Below, piece after piece: positions 10,166 to 19,612 of a stretch of DNA of 49,216 bases (within the stretch, counting starts at the first letter, position 1; each line of letters opens with the position of its first letter). The translations under genes were made by a program, and so were the position numbers. The notes beneath the pieces are model-generated. The model searched no databases, was not told the DNA's origin, and saw only the letters and a program-made list of their open reading frames with translations. This stretch comes from Saprospiraceae bacterium (GTDB taxonomy: Bacteria; Bacteroidota; Bacteroidia; Chitinophagales; Saprospiraceae): assembly GCA_016717145.1 (NCBI GenBank), contig JADKGD010000041.1, positions 1-49,216 on the forward strand, in the 5' to 3' direction.

Positions 10166-10777
10166 ATGAATTTTTCATCCAAAATACTAGAAGAGGCAGT
10201 ATATGCACTTTCCACCTTACCTGGAGTAGGGAAAAAGTCTGCCTTAAGACTTGCTTTACATTTGGTACAAGACAACACTCATAAATCTACAAAAATAGCA
10301 AAGGCCCTGGCTCGCCTGGAAAATGATATATGTAAATGTAAAATATGTTGTAATCTTTCTGACTACGAAGTGTGTGAGATTTGCCTTGCACCACATCGCA
10401 TGAAACAAGTGCTTTGTATTGTCGAATCTGCAAGAGATGTCATGGCTATAGAAGATACCAATCAGTTTAGTGGAAAGTATCATGTGCTAGGTGGTGTGAT
10501 TTCTCCGCTGGAAGGTATAGGTCCTTCAGATATTAGTATTGACCTTTTGATAAAAAGAATTCAGGATGAAAATATTCTTGAGGTCATTATGGCAATAAGC
10601 CCAACTATAGAAGGCGAAACGACCATATACTATATTTCAAAATTATTGACAGACTATAATGTAAAGGTTTCTATTATTGCCAGAGGTGTTGCATTCGGAG
10701 GTGATTTAGAATATGCAGATGAATTGACTTTAGGTCGGTCAATTACTTCACGCGTGCCTTATAATGTTCAATCCTAA
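10166..10777 (+). CDS. recR: Recombination mediator RecR
   Basis: RecR loads RecA at gaps together with RecF/RecO. The helix-hairpin-helix LSTLPGVGKKSALRLALHL, the four-Cys zinc finger (CKCKICCNLSDYEVCEIC), and the Toprim domain (LCIVESARDVMAIE, YHVLGGVISPLEGIGP) appear in canonical order. The C-terminal Walker-like part includes ISPTIEGETTIYYI and GVAFGGDLEYADELTLGRS. Its 203 residues are full length. The glycosyltransferase start follows four bases after the stop, so the two genes probably share a transcript. Confidence 0.97.
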   Translation: MNFSSKILEEAVYALSTLPGVGKKSALRLALHLVQDNTHKSTKIAKALARLENDICKCKICCNLSDYEVCEICLAPHRMKQVLCIVESARDVMAIEDTNQFSGKYHVLGGVISPLEGIGPSDISIDLLIKRIQDENILEVIMAISPTIEGETTIYYISKLLTDYNVKVSIIARGVAFGGDLEYADELTLGRSITSRVPYNVQS

Positions 10778-10780
10778 GCA

Positions 10781-12754
10781 ATGTATGTACATGATATAGG
10801 CATAGTCATTGTCAATTATAATGTCAGACACTTTTTAACCCAATGTTTACAATCCATTCAAAATTCAAAGATTCAAGGCATAAAACTCGAAGTTTGGATC
10901 GTTGATAATGCTTCTGTTGATGGATCAGTCTCCTTGATTCAAAAAGATTTTCCGGATGTTCATTTAATTGTTAATGAAAAAAATGTTGGTTTTTCTGCTG
11001 CTAATAATCAGGCTATAAAATTATTGAGCAGTAAATACACGCTATTATTAAATCCTGATACCGTATTGGAAGAAGATACTTTATATAAGTGTTTTACCTT
11101 TATGGAAATGAATCCACAGGCAGGAGCAATTGGGGTAAGAATGATAGATGGAGCAGGAAAATTTTTGCCTGAATCAAAACGAAAAGTCCCTGACATTTGG
11201 AACTCTTTTTGCAAACTTAGTTACTTGTCAGAACTTTTTCCTTCCTCAAGACTATTTTCCGGATACAATCTGGGATATCTGCCTGAAATGGAGGTAAATG
11301 AGGTAGAAGTACTCTGTGGTGCATTTATGTTTATCAGACATTCCATATTTGGAGAAATAGGATTGCTGGATGAAGCCTTTTTTATGTACGGCGAAGACAT
11401 CGATCTGTCTTATAGAATCATAAAAGCAGGGCATAAAATTTATTACTATCCCGAAACAAGTATTATTCATTACAAAGGTGAGAGCACAAAAAAAAGCAGC
11501 TTAAATTACGTACGAACTTTTTATGGTGCCATGCATATATACGTAAACAAACATTACAGTAAGGAAAACGCCGGCGCATTTTCTATTTTGATAAAGGTAG
11601 CTATAATCTTAAGGGCATTAATGAGCGGTATGGCCAGGATGTTGCAATATTGGTTTTATCCGATACTTGATGTAGTCTTGCTTTTTATAGTGCTTTTTCA
11701 GGTTAAATGGTTTTGGGCAGGATACTATTTTGGAGATCCGACATATTATACCGGCACTAATATTGATACTGTTTTGGGATTTTATATATTTGTCTGGATG
11801 TTCTCGCTTTGGCTTACAGGACATTACGGACCTGATAAATCCTTTATAAAAACTTTGACCGGTATCCTGACCGGAACGATGTTAATATTGGTTTGTTATG
11901 CTTTATTTCCCGAAAATTTAAGAACAAGCAGGGCAATCATCTTAATGGGCAGCATAGTTGCTTTGTTGGTAACTTCTTTAACTTCATTTTTTCAGATTTG
12001 GTTTAGTAGTAATACAAAAACCAAGATATCAGGCAAACCATCCAATATTGCCATTGTGGCTTTGAAAAATTCAGCCGAAAAATTGATAGAAACCATAAAA
12101 AAAGCCAATGTAAAATATGAAAATATTTATGTTATTTCTCCACACCTTAACGATGATGAGATTTATTATACCAATACCATCTCAGCATTGCCAAGTGTGG
12201 TAAGAGATTTGAAAATTGACGAGGTAATATATAGTAATGTAGATATGACTATGAAAGAAATCATACATTCTATGTCAACTATGGATGCTAAAGTATCTTT
12301 TAAGATTGGGGGAGATAATTCGTTGAATATTATAGGCAGCAACTCTAAAAACAGTCAGGGCATTTTTTACAGCATTGATAATTCATACAATTTATCTAAT
12401 GAATCTTTCAGGAAATTTAAAAGAATATTTGATGTATTGGCTACCTTAATTTTGTTTTTATTAAGTCCGGTATTATTTTTTATAAATAATGCAAATTTAT
12501 ATATATATTGTAATATGTATTATGTTTTTATAGGACGGAAAACTTGGGTAGGGTATGGTGGAGAAATTTTTGATTATGGTTTTTTACCGGTATTAAAATC
12601 AGGAGTCATAAAATATCCATTGGCTTCTAAAGTTATGCTATATAATCAAGATCATTTTAAAATGATGAATGTTCAGTACGCCAAAGATTATACGTTTGTA
12701 ACAGATATCGTGGTTTTAGCAAACAATATGTACAAACTTTCAAACAAAACCTAA
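10781..12754 (+). CDS. GT2 glycosyltransferase with C-terminal sugar-transferase-like membrane region
   Basis: The N-terminal 260 residues are a family-2 glycosyltransferase of the rhamnosyltransferase (WcaA-like) type: VIVNYNVRHFLTQCLQSI, VDNASVDGS, LNPDT (DXD-equivalent) and LLDEAFFMYGEDIDLSYRI. Several TM helices follow (about 275-410). The last 220 residues resemble the C-terminal half of polyprenyl-phosphate sugar transferases: a Rossmann-like segment, FKRIFDVLATLILFLLSPVL, and the VFIGRKTWVGY signature often seen in Bacteroidota. The usual catalytic Lys/Arg-rich segment of that family is not obvious, so the tail may be a membrane scaffold. The likely role is surface polysaccharide assembly on the cytoplasmic face. 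It starts four bases after recR. Confidence 0.85.
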   Translation: MYVHDIGIVIVNYNVRHFLTQCLQSIQNSKIQGIKLEVWIVDNASVDGSVSLIQKDFPDVHLIVNEKNVGFSAANNQAIKLLSSKYTLLLNPDTVLEEDTLYKCFTFMEMNPQAGAIGVRMIDGAGKFLPESKRKVPDIWNSFCKLSYLSELFPSSRLFSGYNLGYLPEMEVNEVEVLCGAFMFIRHSIFGEIGLLDEAFFMYGEDIDLSYRIIKAGHKIYYYPETSIIHYKGESTKKSSLNYVRTFYGAMHIYVNKHYSKENAGAFSILIKVAIILRALMSGMARMLQYWFYPILDVVLLFIVLFQVKWFWAGYYFGDPTYYTGTNIDTVLGFYIFVWMFSLWLTGHYGPDKSFIKTLTGILTGTMLILVCYALFPENLRTSRAIILMGSIVALLVTSLTSFFQIWFSSNTKTKISGKPSNIAIVALKNSAEKLIETIKKANVKYENIYVISPHLNDDEIYYTNTISALPSVVRDLKIDEVIYSNVDMTMKEIIHSMSTMDAKVSFKIGGDNSLNIIGSNSKNSQGIFYSIDNSYNLSNESFRKFKRIFDVLATLILFLLSPVLFFINNANLYIYCNMYYVFIGRKTWVGYGGEIFDYGFLPVLKSGVIKYPLASKVMLYNQDHFKMMNVQYAKDYTFVTDIVVLANNMYKLSNKT

Positions 12755-12835
12755 AGACAAATATCATATCCTGTAAACAAAATCAGATAATTAGTGATTC
12801 TTATATAACTGTTTTTTTCATAAAATTTAACATAC

Positions 12836-13765
12836 ATGCATCAATTAACCAACCATATCATGATGATCAGACCGGCCAATTTTGGGTTTAATGACCAAAC
12901 AGCTGCCAATAATGCTTTTCAATCAAAAGATGAAATTTTTGATGCTCAATTTCTAAAAAACGTTGCCCGTGAGGAATTTGACAATATGGTGGATATTCTA
13001 AGATCAAAAGGTGTCAGTGTTTTTGTTATTGAAGATACTGAAATGCCAATAAAGCCTGATGCAGTATTCCCAAATAATTGGATAAGTTTTCATGAAAATG
13101 GAACGCTCATAACTTATCCGATGTATGCCCCCAATCGAAGGATTGAGCGAAGAGAGGACATTATTGAACAAATCGAAAACCGATTTGTGGTCAAAAACCG
13201 ATATTCTTTTGAATTTTATGAAACTGAAGATGAATTATTTCTTGAAGGTACGGGAAGTATGATTTTTGACCGACCCAATGGTATTGTATATGCCTGTTTG
13301 AGCCAAAGAACAGATGCTACTCTTTTAGATAAATTTAATGTGTTGATGGGTATGGAGAGTTGCGTTTTCAGGTCTGTAGATCGGTTTGGATTGGAGATTT
13401 ATCACACAAATGTGATGATGGCATTGGGTGAGGACTTTGTTGTCATATGTATGGAAAGTATACCTGACGAGGACAGTCGTAAAAAGCTACTTAGTCTTTT
13501 TGAGAAAACGGGCAAAGAAGTTATTGAAATTTCTTATGCTCAAATGGAATCCTTTGCCGGTAATATGTTGGAGGTTATGGGAAGTGGTGGCAACAGATAT
13601 CTTGTATTATCGCAGTCTGCTTACGATGCACTGACCAGTGATCAAGTATTGAGATTATCGGCATTGACCAATCTACTACCCATTCCTATTCCCAATATTG
13701 AAAAGTTTGGGGGAGGAAGTGTGCGCTGTATGATGGCTGAGGTTTTTTTGCCGGTCAGGCGGTAG
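12836..13765 (+). CDS. ctlX: Amidinotransferase/dimethylargininase-like hydrolase (CtlX type)
   Basis: Member of the guanidino-group-modifying (pentein) fold. The opening MMIRPANFGFNDQTAANNAFQ is characteristic of the CtlX 'citrulline utilization hydrolase' group in Bacteroidota. The catalytic set is visible: Asp in KPDAVFPNNWISFH, Glu/Thr in LEGTGSMIFDR, His in IYHTNVMMALG, and the C-terminal nucleophile Cys in GSVRCMMAEVF. Length is 309 aa. It starts at 12836; a start at the MMIRP Met pair is an alternative. It would hydrolyse citrulline, arginine or a methylated arginine; the sequence does not decide which. It stands alone, 81 bp after the glycosyltransferase. Confidence 0.87.
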   Translation: MHQLTNHIMMIRPANFGFNDQTAANNAFQSKDEIFDAQFLKNVAREEFDNMVDILRSKGVSVFVIEDTEMPIKPDAVFPNNWISFHENGTLITYPMYAPNRRIERREDIIEQIENRFVVKNRYSFEFYETEDELFLEGTGSMIFDRPNGIVYACLSQRTDATLLDKFNVLMGMESCVFRSVDRFGLEIYHTNVMMALGEDFVVICMESIPDEDSRKKLLSLFEKTGKEVIEISYAQMESFAGNMLEVMGSGGNRYLVLSQSAYDALTSDQVLRLSALTNLLPIPIPNIEKFGGGSVRCMMAEVFLPVRR

Positions 13766-13778
13766 GGTATTGATTGAA

Positions 13779-13830
13779 ATGATCTGAATGATTTGAACGA
13801 CGAATGATTTGAATGATTTGAATGATTTGA
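13779..13830. repeat. 9-bp microsatellite (ATGATTTGA)
   Basis: ATGATTTGA occurs at 13788-13796, 13804-13812, 13813-13821 and 13822-13830, plus the variant ATGATCTGA at 13779-13787, with a 7-base interruption after 13796. The run begins 13 bases after the ctlX stop and ends 13 bases before the left end of the insertion element. On the minus strand it reads TCAAATCAT. Confidence 0.85.
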
Positions 13831-13843
13831 ACAATGAACAAAT

Positions 13844-15281
13844 TGTATCGTCCGAAAAAGTTTTTTTTTAATGATAATCCTGCTGTAAATTTACATTTTT
13901 TGATAATCCTATGACCACTATTTTTGTTTTTATTCGCGGGGGAAGGCGGATCAGGCTCTGCAGAGGTGCAACCTGCTAGGATCATGACGGAAAATGTCAA
14001 AAGAGGTAGCCTTTGGTTGCCTTTTGCTTTCTCCCATCTTTTTAACTTGAATCCATTTGTTTTATTAATTAAAAGATATTTTATTGAACCTAAACTCCCT
14101 GAAAACCTAAGCTTCATTTGCTGTCAACTTCTTTAAAATATGTCTTCCAGTGCCTTTTAATTTCCCTTTTTGAGAGCTGATGGAGTCATCTTCTATACAA
14201 AGTGTTTTCTGTAATAATTGTAATGAAAATAGCTTCGTTTTTTATTCGCCAATATTTTATAGCTATCCAATCGTTAATTCGCACATTTTCTTCGTTTACC
14301 CCTTTCCGCTATTGCATTCTCAAGTGGGTCTCCATTTTTGTCATCTTATTTTCATCCATTTTGTTTGAGTAGATTTATATAGTCATTACAGCAATATTGG
14401 ACCTCCTGTCAGAATGATGAATGAGCATATGCAGATCAGTTTTGTTCGAAGAGTTGATTGCCATTTTTAATGACTGTAATGGACCTTCAGCGCTTAGATT
14501 TTTATTCAAACAAAATCCAACTATTTTCCTTGAATACATGTCAGTGATTAGGCTTAAATAGGCATAATCGCTCTTTTCAATCTCTACATAGGTAATATCT
14601 GAAACCCATATTTGATTAGAACTAGTCGGTATAACAGCAAGTATAATATTGGGATAACGCTTATACATGTTTCGAAAGTGTCGTAATCGGTGAATGCCTA
14701 CGATTCCGTATCAGAAATTGCTAACAGGCTGAAAAACGCATCACGTCCAATTTGAAACCAATTTTTTCCAAAATCTTGTATGTGTCACATTTTCAGCTCC
14801 ACTCGTTTATGAACTTGACGTAAATTCATACTTCCCGGATTATAAGATCTTGGCTCATTCATCTTTGATGAATCTTTTATTTGCTTGATAATAACTCGGG
14901 TAGTATATTTATTTCCGCATATTTTTTACCCGTTTATTTCTATTATTTACTTGTCATGCTTCCAGTTTTTTTAAATTTTCCAGTCCTTTCTGCTATTTTA
15001 TTTCTTCGTAAATTCTCGTTCTATTCTGCCTCCCTAAAGCCTTTCTAAACCTCCTTATTTCATTTATAGGATCTTCATAGATAGACTTTTCCCTGTCTTT
15101 TTTTCATTGCTTCTCTCCTTTGTCCATTCCATAACAGTACTTGGCTACACTTTTTGCCACTTCCCGCTTGAAATAATACTGTTTAAATATTCCTCAATGA
15201 TAATAGATTTTTCACTTTTGTTATTAATTTTGACCTAATCATATTTGATTTTTTTGTGTCAACCTATTTCAGGACAAGACA
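13844..15281 (-). mobile_element. Degenerate IS3-family insertion sequence
   Basis: The ends form an imperfect inverted repeat: the plus strand begins TGTATCGTCCGAAAAAG at 13844, and the reverse complement of the right end begins TGTCTTGTCCTGAAATAG at 15281. That defines about 1438 bp, a normal IS3-family size, transcribed leftwards. An orfB-like transposase remnant occupies the left-central part, and an orfA-like remnant with many stops fills about 14900-15240 (Lys/Arg-rich fragments such as MKKRQGKVYL). A GC-rich patch at 13935-13985 is unlike its surroundings. No clear target-site duplication remains. The element appears inactive and old. Confidence 0.75.
14125..14860 (-). pseudogene. IS3-family transposase OrfB (DDE integrase core), broken
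   Basis: An open stretch at 14375-14668 encodes a clear rve integrase core: NQIWVSDITYVEIEKSDYAY, SLITDMYSRKIVGFCL, then GPLQSLKMA and LIHHSDR. WVSDITYV and LIHHSD carry the first two acidic residues of the DDE triad. Beyond the stop at 14375 the next frame reads like the family continuation (QYCCNDYINLLKQNG and PTLENAIAERGKRR, where the third acidic residue belongs). Upstream of 14668, FQIGRDAFFSLL matches the pre-catalytic part. At least three frameshifts and several missense changes separate these pieces. Confidence 0.8.
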
Positions 15282-15313
15282 AAAAAAAAAGTTAGGGGCT
15301 CGGCAGTACACTG

Positions 15314-15661
15314 CTCAAGGGTTGCTACGACCCGGTCAAATTGCCAAGGGGTAGCGATGCCAAATTGAATTTAAAACGACACTCACTCCTTAGTCAAATC
15401 GTATATTATTGTGTCACCCCTTCTTTTTAAGAGAAGGGGCTGGGGATGAGTAAAACTTCATGTGAACCTATAACAATTTGTCCAAGGGTTGCTACGCCTC
15501 CTCGGTCAAATTGCCAAGGGTAGCGATGCCAAATTGAATTTAAAACGACACTACTCCTAGTTAAATCGTATCGACTAACGACGAACAAAACGAATGAAAA
15601 ACATCGACTGAAACCTTTGACAATTTGCTCAAGGGTTGCTTCGCACTCCTCGGTCAAATCG
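15314..15661. repeat. Non-coding direct repeats, three copies
   Basis: A unit of about 90 bp beginning CAAGGGTTGCTACG and running through CGGTCAAATTGCCAAGG, GTAGCGATGCCAAATTG and AATTTAAAACGACACT occurs at 15314-15404 and, with small indels, at 15482-15571. A third copy at 15627-15661 keeps only the first part and the end (CTCGGTCAAATCGT). Copies two and three share the flank ACAATTTG just before the unit. No coding potential; the segment looks like interspersed repeat debris beside the insertion element. Confidence 0.8.
15417..15439. repeat. Hairpin CCCCTTCT...AGAAGGGG
   Basis: An 8-bp perfect stem (15417-15424 with 15432-15439) and a short T-rich loop lie between repeat copies one and two. 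The following GGGGCTGGGGATGAG gives a local G-rich patch. It could act as a weak terminator, but no transcription unit clearly ends here. Confidence 0.45.
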
Positions 15662-15665
15662 TCTG

Positions 15666-16106
15666 CTATATTTTACAAGCGTGTCTGCTCAGTAAGAAGA
15701 TGCCTTGTTCAGTAATGACATACACTTCAGTATAATAAAGGTTAATTGTCATCGAATTACCTTCCATTGATACGATAAATGTCCCTTTTCCAGTCACTAT
15801 AGCCGTCTTGTCTACTATCCTTATTTGATATTCTTTGACCTGTATAGATTCATATTTTATCTTACCGGAATGTACATTGTCTACAAGTTCTTTTTTGCTT
15901 TCTTTCCATCCGTTGGAGTGAATGTAATAAAGGTCATCGTGCAACAATAGAGCCAGCGAGTCAGTATTGTTATTTTCTAAAAAACGAATCTTATTATTAT
16001 GCACCATCATCACTTTTTTTTCCAGAGCACTATCCTGCTGACTGTAAAGCAAATGACTACTTCCTGGACCTGTCACAAAAAAGATGACCAAATAGATATG
16101 ATACAT
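15666..16106 (-). CDS. Secreted NTF2-like (DUF4440) protein
   Basis: A 146-residue protein with an N-terminal hydrophobic signal (MYHIYLVIFFVTGPGSSHLLYS) and a DUF4440/SnoaL-like domain in which a helix pair leads into a curved beta-sheet. NNTDSLALLLHDDLYYIHSNG, the ESKKELVDNVHSGKIKYESIQV step and the terminal LSRHACKI are typical of this family. Such proteins often carry small-molecule binding pockets, but no activity can be assigned. It lies downstream of the TonB receptor on the same strand, separated by a strong terminator, so it needs its own promoter; none is obvious. The DNA just beyond its stop is repeat debris. Confidence 0.8.
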   Translation of the reverse strand: MYHIYLVIFFVTGPGSSHLLYSQQDSALEKKVMMVHNNKIRFLENNNTDSLALLLHDDLYYIHSNGWKESKKELVDNVHSGKIKYESIQVKEYQIRIVDKTAIVTGKGTFIVSMEGNSMTINLYYTEVYVITEQGIFLLSRHACKI

Positions 16107-16121
16107 GATAGCTGTTTTGTT

Positions 16122-16164
16122 AAAAAAAATAGAGTCAGTCCGTTGTAAACGAACCGACTCTATT
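16122..16164 (-). terminator. Intrinsic terminator after the Oar-like TonB receptor
   Basis: On the minus strand AATAGAGTCGGTTCG and the matching arm ending GACTCTATT form a long stem with minor mismatches around a TTTACAA loop, followed directly by eight Ts (16129-16122). It sits about 30 bases past the receptor stop at 16192, the expected place for a rho-independent terminator. Confidence 0.85.
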
Positions 16165-16191
16165 AAATGTTTTCAGAGAATATTATTAAAA

Positions 16192-19100
16192 TTAATTGAA
16201 GGTATATCTGAGGCCAAGTTGCATTTGCCATCTTGATGCGAAATCAGCAACATCCCATCCATCTGGGTTGGTATTTCTATATGTAAATCCTTTTTTTGCA
16301 CTATCTATATCAAGTAAAGATAAGCGCTTGGTTATTTACAAAATACTGTCTTCCCCACTCTTTATTTAATAGATTTGTGAAATTGAAAATATCAAAAGTC
16401 AATTGTAAACCATGCTTGTTTTTACCAATATTGGTTCCAAGGTCTTGAGTAATTCTAAGGTCTAATTGATTTTCCCAAGGAGTAACTGCGCCATTCCTTT
16501 CTGTGTATTGTCCTCTTCTTTCCTTCAAATATGAGTTGTTTTCTATAAATGCATCTAAATTTTTCCATTGGTCAGCTGCCGATGTTGTAACGCCGCCTGA
16601 AGTTAGAGGTAAAAGATTTATTTCGTTTATTGATCTTGGTATATAAATTAAGTCATTAGAAAATGCACCATCTCCATTTAAATCCGCGCCTGTATATACA
16701 AAGGAGAAAGGAGATCCTGATCTACCTGCATAAAAAATATTTATCCCTGTAGAAAAGTTTTTGTTAGCACCATACTTGATTACATAACCTACAGAAGCAA
16801 TCACTCTATGCGTTAATTGAAAGTTAGAAATAGCTAAATCTGGATTATTGGCATCTGTAGATGTTTGGACAAATTCCCAATTTGACAAAGCTGTACTACT
16901 TGCTCCGTCATTTACAGATCTTGCCTGGCCATAGGTATAAGCTGCCATTACATTCAATCCTTTTGCGAATTGCTTGGTCGATTGTGCTGTTAAAGAATAA
17001 TTATAACCTTCATTTGTATTATCTAATAATATTACATTTGTAAATGCTTTATTTACTTTGTTGGCGCTTGATGAGTTATAAAGTGCTCTTTTATCTGCAC
17101 CTTTACTAAAGGTTGTATCTATTGCAGCAGTAGATTTTTTCAAATTGATATCTGAATATACCACATTATTAAGTGTTTTTGAATATATACCTTCAAATGT
17201 AGCAACCACCCCATAAGGCAATTTGACATCAGCAGCTAAATTAAATCTTGCTACTTGTGGCAATTTAAAATCCTTAGATACGAGATTAATTTCAGTAGTA
17301 GTTCCAGCATTTCCAACATTTTTCTGGTTAGCAATAAGTGGTTCAAAACCATTACCTTTATTGACTTCGTTGGTAGGTGTACTTGAATTATCTCTTACAT
17401 CAACTGTTCCAAAAAGTTTTCCACTGTTAGAAAATTGATTCGATAGCCATACGAAAGGAACTCGACCTGTAAAGATACCTGCGCCTCCCCTTAATTGTAC
17501 ACTTCTATCACCTGTTGCATCATAATTGAAACCCAATCTAGGTGACCAAAGTAGCTGACCACTTGGGGTATTGGTAGTAGTCAAGTCTCCAAAAGCCGCC
17601 GTGGTATCAACTGTCATGTTAAATAATGGTTCGTCACCAATGATGGGAACATCCAATCTTATACCTGCTGTAAGTTTAAATTTACTAGTGATTGCAAATT
17701 CGTCTTGGACATAAAACCCAAGTTGCATGGCACTAAATTTAGCGGAAGGTTTGTCAACTCCATCAACTAGAGAGAAAGTCGCTCTTGCCCTGCCAGGCTT
17801 ATTATCTATAAAATCCTGAACATTATTAAAGTCCCATCTACCATTGTAGTTGTTTATAAATAAATTTCTAAAAGTAAAAAACTCATTATGTGTACCTAGG
17901 GTAAAAGTATGTTTACCTCTACTTATTTTTACATTGTCAGTTATTTCAAATATGTCTTGGTCAAGTTCGTTTGCTGTGGAAGACCTTTGAGATCCAAATT
18001 CTACAGAGTTTGTAGATTTACCATCAATATTTGCAATAGTGATTTGTGGGAATAATGAACCTTCAGTCTCTCTATTGTCACGTATTCTTGAATATCCTAC
18101 AATAAGGTTGTTAGAAATAGTGTTTGAAATTTTACTTCTAAGTTCGGCCACAGTAATGTTTTGTGTATTGTTGAACTTGTAAGCATTGTTACCAAAACGG
18201 AAAAATGTTCCTGATCTACTGATATTGTCATCAGAAGCGTCGATATAGTTGTTCCTTAAAGATAATTGGTGGTTATTATTGATATTATAGTCAAATTTTA
18301 CCAAGAATTTACTATTTTTAGTTTCAGCATTAGATAAGTTGTAAGATCCCACATCGTAATTCCATTTTTCTTGAGCAGTTTTTGCTATCAATTCAGCAGT
18401 AGCTAATGAAATAGCTGATCCAGTTTCTCCTGCATTGAAAGTTAAAGGTGCAGAAATGCTTCCTATTTCAGCATTCACAAAATAAAAAAGTTTATTTTTT
18501 ACTAAAGCGCCACCTAATCTAAAACCGTATTGTGAGTTGTTAAATTTATTAGCTTTAAGATCTGTAAGTGGACTTTTCCCAACAGTATTTTGATTTCTAG
18601 TAAAATAATAAACCGATCCTTCAGTAGTATTCGTTCCTGATCTTGTCACGGCATTGATACCACCACCTGTAAAATTACCATAACTTACATCATAAGGTGC
18701 TAAAACTACTTGGAGTTCTTGTATCGCGTCAAGAGAAATAGCTTGTGTATTTGCTTGCCCGCCTGGAGTACCCGAACCACTCAATCCGAAAACGTCATTG
18801 TTCACTGCACCATCAATCGTAATATTGTTAAATCTGTTATTAGCACCTCCAAACGAATTTCCATTTGCTTGCGGTGTCAATCGTGTAAAATCATTTATAC
18901 TTCTTGACAAAGTAGGCATGCTTTCCAATTGTCTTTTCGAAATATTAGTACTTGCTCCGGTTCTTTTGCTGTTTAAAATATTATCTTTTGTACCTAAAAC
19001 AACAATTTCATTTAATGCTATACTTTCTTCGCTTAATTTAGTATTAAATATAAATGTTTGACCCAAATTTAAAAATATATCTGTTTCTGAATACTCTGAA

Positions 19101-19354
19101 AAGCCTACGTAACTTATGGTAATTGTGTAAGGTCCTCCTACACGAAGATTGTCTAAATGAAATTGCCCTATTTCATTTGTTACGGTACCATATTGTGTGC
19201 CTGAAGGTGCATGTATTGCCATTACAGTTGCACCAATTAATGCCACCCCGGTCTGGTCAGATATTTTACCGGTCATACTACTTGTGGTCACTTGCGCTTG
19301 TGCGCCAAATCCTACTAAAAGGAATAACAGAATGTGTAAAAATCTTGTTTTCAT
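16192..19354 (-). CDS. Oar-like TonB-dependent receptor (frameshift near the C-terminus)
   Basis: Large outer-membrane receptor energised by TonB. Signal peptide (about residues 1-20), then a carboxypeptidase-regulatory-like domain (SMTGKISDQTGVALIGATVM, YVGFSEYSETDIF). The plug follows with NEIVVLGTKDNI and the FGGANNRFNNITIDGA segment found in Oar-type receptors, then a roughly 750-residue barrel rich in aromatic-ended strands. The open frame ends at 16310 with ALIFT, but removing one base near 16316 restores ALSLLDIDSAKKGF and runs to QMQLGLRYTFN and a stop at 16192. The final aromatic-containing strand is what a beta-barrel needs, so I place the true end there. It is outside the PUL, with no SusD partner; its ligand is unknown. 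Confidence 0.9.
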
Positions 19355-19484
19355 AAAATTGAATTTTGATTAGTGCCAAAATCATTATGGCTAAAGAAAT
19401 GATCGTCAAACCTCAAATCACATCCTTTAAAACATATATCGATATTAGCGGGTTAAAATGATTGGTTTAAATGTAAAATCCCTG

Positions 19485-19492
19485 CAAAGGTA
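19485..19492 (-). promoter_or_regulatory. TAnnTTTG box upstream of the TonB receptor
   Basis: TACCTTTG on the minus strand (19492-19485) matches the Bacteroidota -7 element and would give a leader of about 120 nt before the ATG at 19354. No convincing -33 TTTG is seen about 20 bases further upstream. Confidence 0.4.
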
Positions 19493-19612
19493 AAAATTGT
19501 ATATTAAGAGAATGTTAAATTTAATATATGATATTTTTAATTTTATCCACATTATTGCCCAAATAATAGGAAATGATTACTTTTATGTTTTAATAACCAA
19601 AATTAAAGTTTT

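Noticed and set aside
13755..14117. A 120-codon minus-strand open frame overlapping the left end of the insertion element
   Set aside because: It runs through the microsatellite, the inverted repeat and IS sequence; only the portion near 14000-14117 may be transposase debris.
15427..15657. A 76-codon minus-strand open frame
   Set aside because: It lies wholly in the non-coding direct repeats and has no family-like content.
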